A DNA stretch of 64,000 nt from Sphagnum compactum (Eukaryota > Bryophyta > Sphagnopsida > Sphagnales), in the NCBI GenBank assembly GCA_965153455.1, contig OZ234497.1, forward strand, positions 310,001 to 374,000. Reading direction: 5' to 3'. The position numbers and the translations under genes are program-made. This document shows positions 38,968-50,627 of the stretch, one piece after another (the stretch's first letter is position 1; each line of letters opens with the position of its first letter). The notes under the pieces were generated by a model. It saw only the letters and a list, made by a program, of their open reading frames with translations. It was not told the DNA's origin and searched no databases.

Positions 38968-40248
38968 GTTTCAACTGTTCCTGATTTGAAGAAACATCAA
39001 AGTCTGTGAAGTTGTGAATTTCCTACAGCACATGCCAAAGTTGTATTATTATAGCTAGGATGGGAGGAGGCTTGGCTTTACTTCCTTTTGAGATGTCTTC
39101 GACACTTGTGTTGGATTGAAATCCTACTTTATCCTGGGCAAATTCTCGATGCTCTTGCTGGTAAGAAAGAACAACAGAATTATGTGCTAGCTTTCTGGCT
39201 GGAAGAATTCTCCACAAAAATAGTCAAATGAAAAATGCAACATCATCTAGAACTGGAGAAAATTCTTCCCTTCCTCTAAGTGGCATAATCTTAAACGTGG
39301 ATGAGTTGAAAAGAAAGTGTCACACAAGGTGAGAGCAAAGCCCTAACACATGGGGAATAGCACTCGGAGCATGCAGTGACAGCTTCAGAAGCAAACCTTA
39401 GGTAGCGTTTGAAGGTTAGGGTAGGCTTGTCACTCGTATTTGGTTTCGGTTTGGTACCAGCACCAGAGGAGGGATCGCACTACGGACAGATCTGCCATAA
39501 TTCCCACAGAGCATCTCTCACATTTCCAAGAGGTCTTTGTATTTGCAATCATCTTGCAGGTTGTGCATGAGCAGATTAGGTTAAGATTCTTGAGACATTG
39601 TCTTGATGCCCACAGACAGCATTGAAAACAAGTAGCACACCAAGTTCATGGACTGAAACTGGCAACATTGGAAAGTAGACAAGCAAGTCTTTCTGCAAAT
39701 GAATGTATATATCCTGCCTCAGATTTGCACTTGAGATGTTTGGTGCAGTTTACAAGGTACAAATGACCTGGAATCCATCCAAAGACGAGGTTGCAAGTCT
39801 ACTGTACCAGATTTTGGTACTCAGTGACCTTTTCCACTGGTGTAATTGATGAGTCTTTGGAGGGTATTAGTGATGCTTCAGTTGAAAGGAATAGCACTAC
39901 ACATGTAAGATTGGGATCTCTGTGTCCCCATTTCTTAAGAGGGACTCTGTTTTCTCCAAACCCTGTCCACCCACTCCTTGCAAAAAAGATTGACTGTGGT
40001 TTCTGTCTCATATACCCCAGCTGCTATGGCATTCACTTGGATGTTTAGTGGACCCAGCTGGAGAGCCAGACACTGTCAAACATGAAGAAAAGGGCTTTCA
40101 GCAAAAAACTTCCACCAGCAGCAGATAGCATAATTGGTTTTGTCAAGAATCCTCCAGCTATTAGCAAAGTGATAATGCAATTCTTGCCACACTTGAGCAA
40201 TGGTTTGAGTAATAATATTAATGCTGAAGATATCAGAAACTACCAAAG
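38968..40248. other. URM1 3' region and intergenic DNA
   Basis: Frames of 60-85 codons on both strands around 39440-40290 match no family. No repeat or RNA gene was recognised. Confidence 0.4.
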
Positions 40249-40479
40249 TCAACACATGACAGAAGATAGGAAACTGTGCAACTCATGATGGAATTCATGC
40301 AGTGTACACATCACTTTGGCCAAATAATTCAAGCCTAACTTTGATGTACCATATGCAACTGCACCAGGAAACAAGCTTTGATCCAGCCCTGTGATTGAAG
40401 AAATATTGATGAAAGAACCTCCCTGTTTTGCATTGTTCATCTTGCAAGATCTATATTTAACAGAACTTCCTCCTCCCAC
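40249..40479 (-). pseudogene. Short-chain dehydrogenase/reductase (SDR) fragment
   Basis: On the minus strand the frame reads AKQGGSFINISSITGL, then GAVAYGTSKLGLNYLAKVM. This is the SDR core with the catalytic Ser in NISS and the Tyr-x-x-x-Lys pair (YGTSK). After KVM the sequence no longer follows the family, and I found neither the N-terminal nucleotide-binding Gly motif nor the C-terminal half nearby. It is best explained as one surviving exon of a lost or transposed gene. Confidence 0.6.
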
Positions 40480-41875
40480 AGTCTGCTAGGTTGAGAAAGC
40501 CACACACATTCATGGGGAGTGAAGCCTACTTTGTTGCAACTTCAGAAATCTATCACAAATTCCAGCAGTGAATGGTTTATTTCGTCCTTGAGCTATGTCC
40601 GAGTATCAAGTAAATTCTTATTTTCAAGCTACAACAATTTTGATTAAGGCTTTGTTAAAATGTAGCCCCATCCTGTATGCATGTTAAGCAAAGTGTGGTG
40701 CCATTCTTCACACAAACTAGTGGGTGACTCCTACAATCTTTGTTACCTCAAACACACAACCTTGTTGCTAACTTAAAATACTTTTTCATTCCACTACATA
40801 TCTATGGAATTACCAAGAAATCTCCACAATAACAGTTTGAAGGTAACACAAGAATGGGTACAGTCATCACCTTATGAGAATGGCACGTGAAGTGTTGGAC
40901 CATTGTGACCATCAGAAATAGCAATGACAAATTGCAACAATTACCCACTGACTTCATGAGCTGCCCAATCGTAGGTGTACCTATGTATATAAAAATGTGA
41001 GCAAACTATTATACAAAATTTACATATCACTACAACAGAATATGGCTTTTCCACCAACAGTAGGCCTTCGGTCATGACATGCGTGAGCTCAACCTTTTGG
41101 TTTCACCCATTTAGTATGTGTGGGATATATATATGGGGTAGTTTGACATTAATGTACGATTTGTGACGCTATGAAGCATAGATGATAATTTGACATCAAG
41201 ATGTGCCACACAATATGCCCACATAGTGTGGCACGTCTTACATTAATGTCAATCTCCATTACAAACCACATATATTATGTCAAAATGGATCACAGGTGAA
41301 TCCACAAAGTTTATCTCACAACTGTCATGAAGGGGCCTACTGGAGTTGGAAAAAATCATTTTCTGTTCTTTGCATTTCCAGAAGCAACTCACAGACTCAG
41401 TCACACGTTGGCTCCACTCAAGAGACATAACTAAGGACAAAAAAGTCAATACCTAGTATCCTCATTCAAGCTACAAACAAGCTAGTGAAGGGTAAGCTTC
41501 ATTTCCTTTGAGCTTATCCTTGTAAAAGCACAGCATCTAAGGCACCAAAGGCATCGAGAGAGAGAGCCCACCTTCTATAGAGAATAGTGGGTGGGGCCTC
41601 TTGCATGCACCATGGATATACATGCAAAGAAATGCATTTCTTCGAAAGAAGAAATGGAAACAGAAATGAAAGCAATTTGTTCTCTATCCATGGTCTCCCT
41701 TCGCTCACTTGCTGCCCCTTTTAGCACCATGATTACATTCTAGGGTCACTTATACCAGGTGATAATTTGAAACAAATTTGAAACACTAAGAAACATTTTG
41801 AAATGTGTCTGAAACACCATTTTGAAACCAACCTTGCAACTATGACATACATATCCGTTCAAGCTCACCACACAA
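40480..41875. other. Intergenic region downstream of the minus-strand kinase
   Basis: Nothing could be assigned apart from the start of the 61-bp duplication at the end of the stretch. Confidence 0.4.
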
Positions 41876-41999
41876 TGACTACTTGGATCGAGAACATCAG
41901 CTAAAACCAGTATAAACACTCTGTATGAAATTGTGGTGACTACTTGGATCCAGAACATCGACTAAAACCACTATAAACACTCTGTGAAATTGCAGCGAA
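41876..41999 (+). repeat. 61-bp tandem duplication
   Basis: TGACTACTTGGATC starts at 41876 and 41937, with the rest of both units (GAACATC, TAAAACCA, TATAAACACTCTGT) matching. It is downstream of the minus-strand kinase stop. Confidence 0.75.
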
Positions 42000-42048
42000 A
42001 TCTCCACAACCAAAAAAAAAATCTACACCACCCCCCTAGCAAGATACA

Positions 42049-43266
42049 TCAAAATGTGTTGAGTCTAAGAAATTTCCATTTGAATCTAAATGAATTTCTG
42101 TTTCTGTGATTGGTTTGATGTGTTGTGTGTTCTGAAAGATGAACAAAATTTGCGTTTGATTTTGTATGGAATTCTCTTTCTATGATTGATTTGATTTGGC
42201 TCCAGCCAGGCCTTTGGCAAGGATCCATATGCCAACACTGGTGCAACAATTGGGTGATCCCCGGGCTCAGGTAATCAGGAAGCTCTGGTCTTTCGCCTGA
42301 CAATACCAGCTCGTAGTCTGACAAGCGATGTCCTTCGAAAGGAATCCGACCAGTGAGTAGCTCATAACAGACCATCCCGAAACTATACACATCTACAGCT
42401 GTTGAATATGTGGGTGTGATCTTGTCTCGCAATGCTCTCAACACTTCAGGCGCTCTCCAAAAACCTGTGCCTACAATGCCTTCTGAGCTCTCGTAGTCCC
42501 CAACATCAGCTGCAAATCCATCATACGCCAAATCTTTCTTCAACTCGACTTCTCTAGAATGAATAATCTCATCGTTTGCACGACGCGTGAAGTCTAAGGG
42601 CGACACAAAGATGTTTGATGCCTTAAGGTCTTTGTGTATCAATCCACAATCATGTAGCTTTTCAATCCCGCTAGCAATTTGTTCCATCATCAGTAAGGTC
42701 GCGTCCCGGCTAAAAGGCATCATCATCATCTGCGCACCATTCGCAGACTCCAGGTAGTCTATTCTCTTGTCTATGAGATTTCGCAAATCTCCTTGCATTG
42801 CTTCCATGACTACCGACACTTCGCCAGTGGTATTATCCTCTGAGACGCCGATCACCTGGCAAAGTCCCCGATAGCCACCGGGATGAGTAATTACCTTTCC
42901 TATTCGCCTCCGCAATTGTTCCACATCAACTCCACGGCCTTTGTATCTTTTGACGACCACATCTTCAGGTCCCCACTTCCTGTATTTAGCCAAGTAAACA
43001 TGCGCCTGGCCACCTTGTGCGATCTGCTCTCTCAATTCAAGTTCCGATGGATCTATTAGTTGCACGAAGCAAGAACTCTCGTTTACAGTCTCCACATGAC
43101 TTGGATCCTCCACACGACTTGGATCCTCTGGCTCAAGCTCAGTCCAGAACTCTTCAGGTGCGGACCCATAATATGTCTGTTCTGTTACTGAGGTGTTACT
43201 TTCAGTCGAGAACTCTTCACGTGCTGATTCGTAGGGTCCACTCTGTTCAGTACTAGTCTTTTTCAT
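42049..43266 (-). CDS. Atypical protein kinase, single exon, 405 residues
   Basis: The ATG on the minus strand at 43266-43264 gives MKKTSTEQ; four further codons upstream stay open but only from a TTG. Residue numbers below count from this ATG. The first 65 residues are acidic, Ser/Thr/Glu-rich and low-complexity. The kinase domain follows: glycine-rich loop IAQGGQAHVYLAK (about 82-94), the ATP-binding lysine in VVVKRY (106), catalytic loop HKDLKASN (211-218), a DYE triplet at the DFG position (257-259), GTGFWRAPEVL (266-276), DVYSFGM (292-298) and the C-lobe motif PCQRPGW. All catalytic Asp, Asn and Lys residues are present, but Arg of HRD is Lys and Gly of DFG is Glu, so it is a non-canonical kinase. 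The substrate is unknown. No introns are needed. The family resembles kinases I associate with seed-free plants; that is inference. Confidence 0.85.
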   Translation of the reverse strand: MKKTSTEQSGPYESAREEFSTESNTSVTEQTYYGSAPEEFWTELEPEDPSRVEDPSHVETVNESSCFVQLIDPSELELREQIAQGGQAHVYLAKYRKWGPEDVVVKRYKGRGVDVEQLRRRIGKVITHPGGYRGLCQVIGVSEDNTTGEVSVVMEAMQGDLRNLIDKRIDYLESANGAQMMMMPFSRDATLLMMEQIASGIEKLHDCGLIHKDLKASNIFVSPLDFTRRANDEIIHSREVELKKDLAYDGFAADVGDYESSEGIVGTGFWRAPEVLRALRDKITPTYSTAVDVYSFGMVCYELLTGRIPFEGHRLSDYELVLSGERPELPDYLSPGITQLLHQCWHMDPCQRPGWSQIKSIIEREFHTKSNANFVHLSEHTTHQTNHRNRNSFRFKWKFLRLNTF

Positions 43267-43556
43267 GACTGAAATCAAAGCAAAGAGCGATGGCTGTTGG
43301 CTTGTTTAACTTTGATCAACCCCACACCTACGTAAGAGAGAAAGGAAAAGAAAGAAAGACACTCCCTTGTAAGTCTTTTTCACAAGGATGTATAGGGAAG
43401 AATAGTGCCCAACAATACGACAATAGATGTGCAATAAATATGGGAATTGCAATGAAATGTCCTCCCATACTTTAGTCAGTCCTCTTATCTTCTTGTTGAA
43501 AATGAGAGTTTTGTTAAGGGACCCACATTTTTATGGAATTTCTAAATTTCCACATC

Positions 43557-43578
43557 CCTAAACCCTAAACCCTACTTT
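43557..43578. repeat. Short internal telomere repeat
   Basis: CCCTAAACCCTAAACCCTAC lies about 290 bases upstream of the minus-strand kinase start. Similar short motifs occur at 13200, 44972 and 51938. Telo-box motifs are common in plant promoters, so a regulatory role is possible. Confidence 0.6.
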
Positions 43579-44109
43579 CCAAGGTCTGTGGTGACACTTT
43601 TGTCAAGCACATTTAAAGCATGAACCTGTAAGGAAAAGGCATCTTCAGAACCAGCCTGCATGGTGGCTCCCATAGTGTTTCTGGGCACTACACCTACCCA
43701 ATCTGACATGATATGTAATCCACTGCCACTGAGTCAGATTTTAGAGATTCCAGGTATTAAGCAAAACAGAGACAATACACAGCAATTTTCTAGAGCTTGA
43801 AATTTTGTACCTTGAGCTTTGTCCTGTAGAGATTCTGAATTGAGCAATTCAATAGAGATAATACACCACAGTTTTAGAACTTGCAAACTTGCATCCCACA
43901 ACACCGAATTCATGTTCAAAAGTAGTACTTACTTTGTTCAAATCATGCCATTAATTAAGCTGCTCCTACAACAATTTGCTCAAGATTATGGCTTTCTGCT
44001 GTGATTCCAGCCTTTTACTGGAGCAATGAGAGTGTTTCTCATGGCTAATAATTCATCTTTTTTTTGAAACTAGACTTGTGTCTTCTCATCCACTTGACCT
44101 CATGCATCA

Positions 44110-44425
44110 CACACACAGAGTGAACTTTTTGTCGATGTCATTGACCTCATGCATAATCGGTATGTGCATACTTTAGTGAACTTTTGTGAACATGATGGAC
44201 CTCATGCATGATCGGTATGTGCACACAATAGTGAACTTTTGTCAATGTCATAGTGACAATGTTGTAGGCATACTTGACAATTGCTCGTTAATGAACATTT
44301 TACGGATGTCATAGTGACCCGACTTTATACATACTCAGCAATTGCACACTAGTGAATTATTATTGATGCCACGGTGATAATTTTTTACACTTGAACACTG
44401 TAGTGAACTTTTATGAAAGTCATGC
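44110..44425 (+). repeat. 55-60 bp degenerate tandem array
   Basis: AGTGAACTTTT recurs near 44119, 44175 and 44230, then as diverged forms near 44290, 44352 and 44402, separated by GACCTCATGCAT or ATGTCATAGTGAC blocks. Confidence 0.6.
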
Positions 44426-45005
44426 AAGAACGTGGATGTTGAAACCCTTTCAAATCACCAACGGACAATCAGTTTTTCAGAAGCAAAGAAAGTGAGAACG
44501 AGACATTTGAGGTGAACAAAAGAGAAGAGGATCTCAACAAACAAAACGTACCTACTCGACGGAAAGAGCTTCAAAGAGACGAAGAGTGTTGTCGTCTGTG
44601 AGAAGAGCTGCTCAAGCGAAATGCAATGTCAGTACGAAGAAGACGGGTTGAAGGAGATCAGGCGTTAAATCAGCAGCTTGTGCCATAGAACTTGAGAGAA
44701 CCAGAGACCCTGCGAACCGCGAACTCGGGCTTGAGAGGAAAGCAGAAGCGTATAGATCGACTCAAGAGAGAGGCGCTTAAGAAACCACTAGCACCAGAGA
44801 GCTTACGCAAATGCGTAAAGACAACGCGAGAAAGCCATGCAATCAACAATCCCCGCAACCTTGAAACTTTGGATGTGACGAACAGGGGCGTCAACCTCTA
44901 AGGCCCCACGTCCTTTATCCTTAGTAAAGACTTTTTGAAACTCTTTGACAAAAGAAGCATGGTAACAAGCGTAACCCTAAACCCTAGACTGAAGAGAGCA
45001 AGGTC

Positions 45006-45338
45006 TCAGAATGGAGTATCGACATGAGATTGAGATTCTTGCATGCCCTTGGTCATCACCATTCTCTCCCTAAGCAGATGGAAATTGTTCCTGGTGGTCC
45101 TATCTTTAGGGCTTTTGCTTGTCTCCAAGTCAGATGACATTGAAAGCCTCAAGTCCCCTTGGCCTGGTTGCTTGAGCCTAGTATAAGCAAGTTTCCCTAC
45201 TAATTTTCCATCTCTACCTTCCTCGCTCAATATTACGTCCCACCAAACTACATCATTTATCTCCTCTTTTTCATCTTGCTCTCCATGGAAGAATACTTTC
45301 ATAAGAAGAAAGTTTCCTTGAGATTTACATCTTGTCAA
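45006..45338 (-). other. Unassigned open frame, 110 codons
   Basis: A frame with plausible composition contains MKVFFHGEQDEKEEINDVVW then LAYTRLKQPGQGDLRLSMSS. It is mostly charged, has no motif I recognise and no clear partner exon. It could be a remnant of a mobile element or a chance frame. Confidence 0.2.
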
Positions 45339-46421
45339 CTCTCACAAAAGGAGTCTCTGGTCTGATAAGCCTACAATTCACCACATATATACTCATACTT
45401 GAGAGAGAAAAAGAGGAAAGATCAGGTTGTGCTGCTGACAAATACAATGGTCTCTTCACCAGGAATACAGCTACAGCCTATTTCCATGTTTGCATACTTT
45501 CTAATTGCTGTCTTAGAGGCAAATGAAATCTTCTGCTGACAATGCTGAAATTACTGATTTAGACTCACTTTCAATTGCTTGCTTGTCACTGCAATAGTAC
45601 CTCAGATGACTATTTAGGTTACCATCTACCATGTTCCGTTTGGAGGTTTGAACATAACCACTTACAAGATAATCATGAGCCAGTCTATTTCCCAGGATAT
45701 TGGCTGATGGGCCTGTGAGAAAGAATGCAGAAGATTAACATATCCAATAAAAGTTTTGTGTGACAGATTCATTCACACAGAGACTCAGCTGACAGAGGTT
45801 GGTTAGTCAAGTACTGGTTGGATTGCTGAGACATCAGTCCCAGCAAAAGACCACCATTGTATAGTAGCAAATCATCACCACACCCTCTCCTTCAAATAGG
45901 ACAGAAGGTACTCCTCTAGGTGCTGCAAAAATCTCAGCCAACACACCTCTTGTCTTCTGTTAACCAGGATCTGAAGAGAGCCATGGACAGTGGACACACA
46001 AGGATTGATGAGATAAGGCTTCTCTAACCTTGCCACAAATAAGGACAAGAGTGTCATTGTTGGCACCCACAATCACTTGCAGTAATTGAAGTTCACTTTC
46101 CAGCCTTGCTAATGGTCAGCATCCCCACCACACATAAGGAGTAATGGTTCTGATATCCTTACATTCACCAATTGAACCAACTCTCTGATCACCTACCAAA
46201 ATCATCATAAACATCACTAAGTTTCCAACTTGACTGCCTGGTAATTGATGTAGAGGAATCCTGAAATCTTTACTGAAGTGTTGTTGTACCTCCTTTACTA
46301 AGGTACCTGGCTCATTCACTAAGAACTGGTTGGTACCTGGCTCAGCAGACACATTATATATTTTGTGTGATGGCTTGAGATTATCAGGGAATGGATATTT
46401 GAAGGTTGGCAGCATATATTA

Positions 46422-47110
46422 CTAGAATGTTTCCGCAGAATCTGCAAGGGCAGTGAGTGTCCCAGAGGTGATCCTACAAGGGTCATCTTGGGCTTGCAAA
46501 TGAGATGCCATGGAACTCTGAGCCACCTCTGCACTGTGCTTGAGTTCATCCATTCTGGTCAATGATGCTTGCTGGCTGTCAGCCACCACTTTTGCTTTTT
46601 CAGCAACAGCTTGACAAAGCTGGCATAATGTTGAATGTAACAAGCCTTTGATTTTCCTAACCTCATATTTCAACTGATGTGTTGCTGCTTTTACAAGTTA
46701 CACCACCTCTGCATCCCAATGTGCTCACAGTCTCCAAAGTTCAAGTTGCTGTCATATCAAAGAAGCCATGCCTGTAAGTCAACAAATTTTCCCCTAAACT
46801 GCCTGAACACCTCTAAAGCAGTGTCCTTGAAAATCTGAAGAGCAAGAGCAAGATAAGAGACAGTAAGGGCTTACTTGACTCTTTTCCTGGGCAATGATGT
46901 CATTAGACTGAAACTGAAAAAGCTCATTCTCAAATTCCAACATATGTGCAATAACATCAGCCCCATCTCCACAACAACTCTGCCTTGTAAGCTGAACAAT
47001 GTGCCAGCCCTGATGCGATTTAAGAACTGGATACAAATGCTTTCTAACAGATGAGCATATGAATTGAGTAAGAAGCTTCTGAAGCTGCTGCAGAACACTT
47101 CACAGGAACC
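46422..47110 (-). pseudogene. Unrecognised multi-exon gene remnant on the minus strand
   Basis: Three stretches look coding. The first (about 47095-46877) contains QKLLTQFICSSVRKHLYP and VIAHMLEFENELFQFQSND and ends at a good donor (CAA then gtaagc). The second (46834-46772) follows an acceptor and reads IFKDTALEVFRQFRGKF, but its donor is GC rather than GT and the frame soon stops. The third (46673-46422) reads LLHSTLCQLCQAVAEKAKV and on, likely helical or coiled coil. I do not recognise the family. It may be a remnant or a gene whose other exons I cannot place. Confidence 0.3.
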
Positions 47111-47784
47111 CAGTATCCCCCTGTTCTAGCTACATACAATATGCTACCAACAGAGAAAAAGTCAAGATTTGTGCAAGTCTGGCAGGAATGATCAAAAGGA
47201 AAAAGATTGCAAATCGGTAAAACACACCAGCTTCAAGAGATACATGAGTGTTTCTTCATTAGATCCAACGCCCATAGGCTGTGGAAGCAGATTCTCACAT
47301 CATCCATGTTTGGGTTAACAAAATTCCAAGCTCCTGCAACAATAAAATTCAGGTCAGTCAGGTGGTCACAAACATGCATGCATAGATAGACATGGCATTA
47401 AATCGATATGCAATCTCTCTACTGAGAAAGACATGTGCATCTTAAAGTAGCACAAGGAAAAATGGACATTCCTGCCATCTACAATTCCAAGTAAAGAAGA
47501 ACAACAAAAGGCAAACTGCCATTGTTCTTAGCTTACAACGTGTCTGCACCCTGTTAGAGCTTCTCCCTCTTTGATCATTCAAATCTGAAGATACAAAAGT
47601 TTTCATATTTCCATACCTGTTCAAACTTAAGAGGGAAAGCACTTTTAATTTGTCTGCTAAGATAGCTTGGTAAAACCTGAAAGGCACAGAGTGCGCCATA
47701 GGAAACGTCAAAAATCCTCTCCTTGTTAGGGTTTGCACCCTGATGGTACCACCCAACTCTTGCAATTCAATGTCAACTCAACTG

Positions 47785-48050
47785 CCTTGTTCATTGTGAC
47801 ATAGACTAGAAACATTCTTTTTGATCCCAACACCTTCCAAGCATACATAGCAGACTTTGGCTTGACCAAGCTCATGCAACGAGATGAGTCAATGGTGGAA
47901 ACATTGACCTTTGTGGGAACACCACGTTTGGTGGACCCTCTCCAACACATGGTGAAGGTGGATGTGTATAGTTTTGGGGTTTTGCTCCTTGTGCTTGTTT
48001 CTGGTGAGGAAGATGTGATACAGCTTGTAAAAAGGCCAAAAAAAACATAA
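47785..48050 (+). pseudogene. Receptor-like-kinase fragment (catalytic loop to subdomain IX)
   Basis: The stretch reads VHCDID, then a stop and a one-base frame change, then NILFDPNTFQAYIADFGL, TKLMQRDESMVETLTFVGT and KVDVYSFGVLLLVLVSGEED. These are the catalytic loop, DFG motif and activation segment of a plant receptor-like kinase. The APE motif is replaced by LVDPL and no N-lobe was found. It is a truncated, frameshifted pseudogene. Confidence 0.7.
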
Positions 48051-48714
48051 CTGGGGAGTGGGTAATCGAGCCATGAAATGACTTTCATTCTTTGACGATG
48101 AAGAAAGGCACCATTAAAATTTTTGCAGCCTTCGAACTTTACGAGAAAAAAGTACTGTTCCTCTTCTATGGGTAAGTGATTTTTATTGATTCCTACTGTT
48201 TCCTTGAGGCTACCTCTTTGAGGACTCCAAGTGAGTGCAGTGCATGGAATATGGGCAAGCTTTTTGAGATGCAAACATGCCAATTCCAAAAGATACCCAG
48301 CACAGCAGCTCATAAAAACTATCACATACCCCATCAGCCAGTTGACTTTGAACCTACACCAGACTATGGCAAAATGCACAAATCCCCACAATGAGTATGT
48401 GAGCAATAGGCTAAAACTAGCTTACATGTCACCTAGTTCAAGAAGGTGCATCTGCAAACAAGATCCTTGTGTATCAGCTGTAGAGCTTTACTGATGGTCA
48501 TTACTATGTTGCAGGTGGTTGATGTGTACATCCAGGAGTCAGCTGCACTGTGTGATAACTATATGTGACTGAAATGTGGAAAATGGTCTCTTTCTTGGGT
48601 CAATTTTCCACCTCCAACATGCAAAACTTCAGAGATTGGAACCTGAACTCAAGGAGACTCTTTTAAAGCCTATATAAAGGCTTAGCAGCAAGAATTCACT
48701 GCCACCAAGCATCA

Positions 48715-49520
48715 AGGGTTCAATATGAATCAGCAACTTAGACACTGATTTCAATCTACTCAAACGGATCAAGGGGCTGGACAATTATAGATTGCTTGAG
48801 ACACAAAAGTGTTGTAGATTTCAGCATGTAAGTTCCCAAAGTTTTGACCAGATTCTCATCTGATTACTGATATGTGCAGTTCTGTTAGGAATTGGAAACA
48901 ATGTCATGTCTCAGATCTAATGTTACAAGCTACAACATTCTATGAGAACTGACATTTGTCAGAGCAGAGAGGAAGCAAAAGCAATGGGAATTTTTGCACC
49001 TTGATGATGCAAAAGTATCATTTTCTTTTTCTGAAATGAATGACTAGATTATCCTTCTGGGCCTTGAGGGAGTGCAAAATTCTTCAATTACTATGACAGA
49101 GCTCCAGTTTCAGCAAACATAGCTGCTCCCAGCACTGACCTCTGCTTCTTCAACTCCACAGATTATCAACAACCAACCACCTTCACTAGACCAAATGCTT
49201 ACTAATGGCTGACCAACAATGATGCTTCTGTTAACATGAAACATCTTATTCATTCATTGGAATGCAAGCACCAAAATGGGACACAGGGTATAGTTCTATA
49301 CTGGTGAACTCTAGAGAGAACAGAGAGACAACTAGGGGCTGTTCTGACCACGTTCAAGGCATGGGTGGGAGAACCACAAATATAGAGAAGGTTCTGCGCC
49401 TGCAACTTGATGTTACTGCAAAACTAAAAAGTTCCAGTTGGGATGAACAGTATAATTCTCTATTGGTAAACTTAAGAGAGGTCAGAGAGATCTAGCTAAG
49501 TGACTGTTACTACCATATTC
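48715..49520 (-). repeat. Long dispersed repeat, copy B (inverted)
   Basis: Inverse counterpart of 24725-25500, including the internal duplication (49268-49320 resembles 49440-49490). Both copies lie near broken kinase genes, so they may have moved together with kinase DNA or share a donor locus. Confidence 0.65.
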
Positions 49521-50360
49521 AAGGTTAGCATATGTAACTGACAACATGAAGAAGGTTCACTTGAATAAAAAATATACATTTGGACTGTGTATCACTCACA
49601 GATGTCCTCAATTGTCTAGTGATCAAACCCTAGGATCAACAATACAATTTGCCCAGCTGAACCTTTTTGAGCCCAAAGTAATGCAAAGTTGTATTCACTT
49701 CACCCTCAGGACCTGTAGCAAGTTACACAGAGAAAGCATTATATATACCAAAAGTTAATCTGCAATGGAAACAATACAAGTATATGTGGTCAGTAGTTAG
49801 TACTATCTAGAACCTGTGTGCTCCAGAGTGCATACCTCTGGATCACAAACGTTTTGGATAAAATGCTACAGCACATGCTGATGATACACAAAGGATATTC
49901 ACCCAGTCTGCTCTTTTCATCCAAAGTCAAATCAAGTGCATCCTGTGCAGGTTGAGTAAGAGGAGGATGCTCTGGGTTGAAAAAGACACATCAGATTTGC
50001 CAAGCAGCTTTTTGACCCTGGGTTCACCAGAGCTTCTGCAACTGCTCATGCAGCTAATGCAAGATCCCCCCAGAAGACTGCTTCCTAGAGTTAAACATTT
50101 GTAGCCTTCATCAATCTTCTTTTGGAATCATGAACCCTGTTTTCAGAGAAAATTTCATAGAAAACCAACCTGTATGTCGAACTATGGTTGTTCACATGAT
50201 CTCCTTTGTTGGCAAATCTCCAAGTTTAGCTCAGCACCATTTGCACACATCCAACTAAACAGGTGCAGAATTACTTCCAGCAATTTCAAGTCTAGAATGT
50301 GCAATAACGAAATTAGATGCTTTTTGCCCTAGAACATTAGATAGCTCAAGGTTACCTCAT

Positions 50361-50627
50361 TTATTGATAAACAATGGAGACAATTGCAAGGATCATGCTG
50401 ACCAAGGCAACATCATAATTTGTGATGGCCAACTTCAAAGCCCTCTGAACAAAGTCAAGTCCTTCCCACCAACAAGTTGTCTCCATGCTTAGCATCCTCA
50501 CAACTTTCGCCATTGTTGGCCAATCTTTGGGCTCAAATGTGATGCATTGGCGTGCAATGGCTAATACTAGAAGAATTTTTTGTGACTTATAGGTCTCTTC
50601 ACATTGAACTCTGACATCAACAGCCAC
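50361..50627 (-). pseudogene. Receptor-like-kinase C-terminal fragment on the minus strand
   Basis: The frame contains ARQCITFEPKDWPTMAKVVRMLSME, matching the last subdomain of plant receptor-like kinases, where the usual reading is RPTM followed by VVRML. Trp replaces the conserved Arg. The rest of the domain was not found upstream on this strand. It is opposite in direction to the fragment at 47.8 kb, so the two are not simple halves of one gene without an inversion. Confidence 0.55.

Noticed and set aside
47726-48406. 226-codon minus-strand frame
   Set aside because: It has no recognisable motif and lies opposite the receptor-like-kinase fragment at 47785-48050, whose DFG and DVYSFG motifs are on the plus strand.
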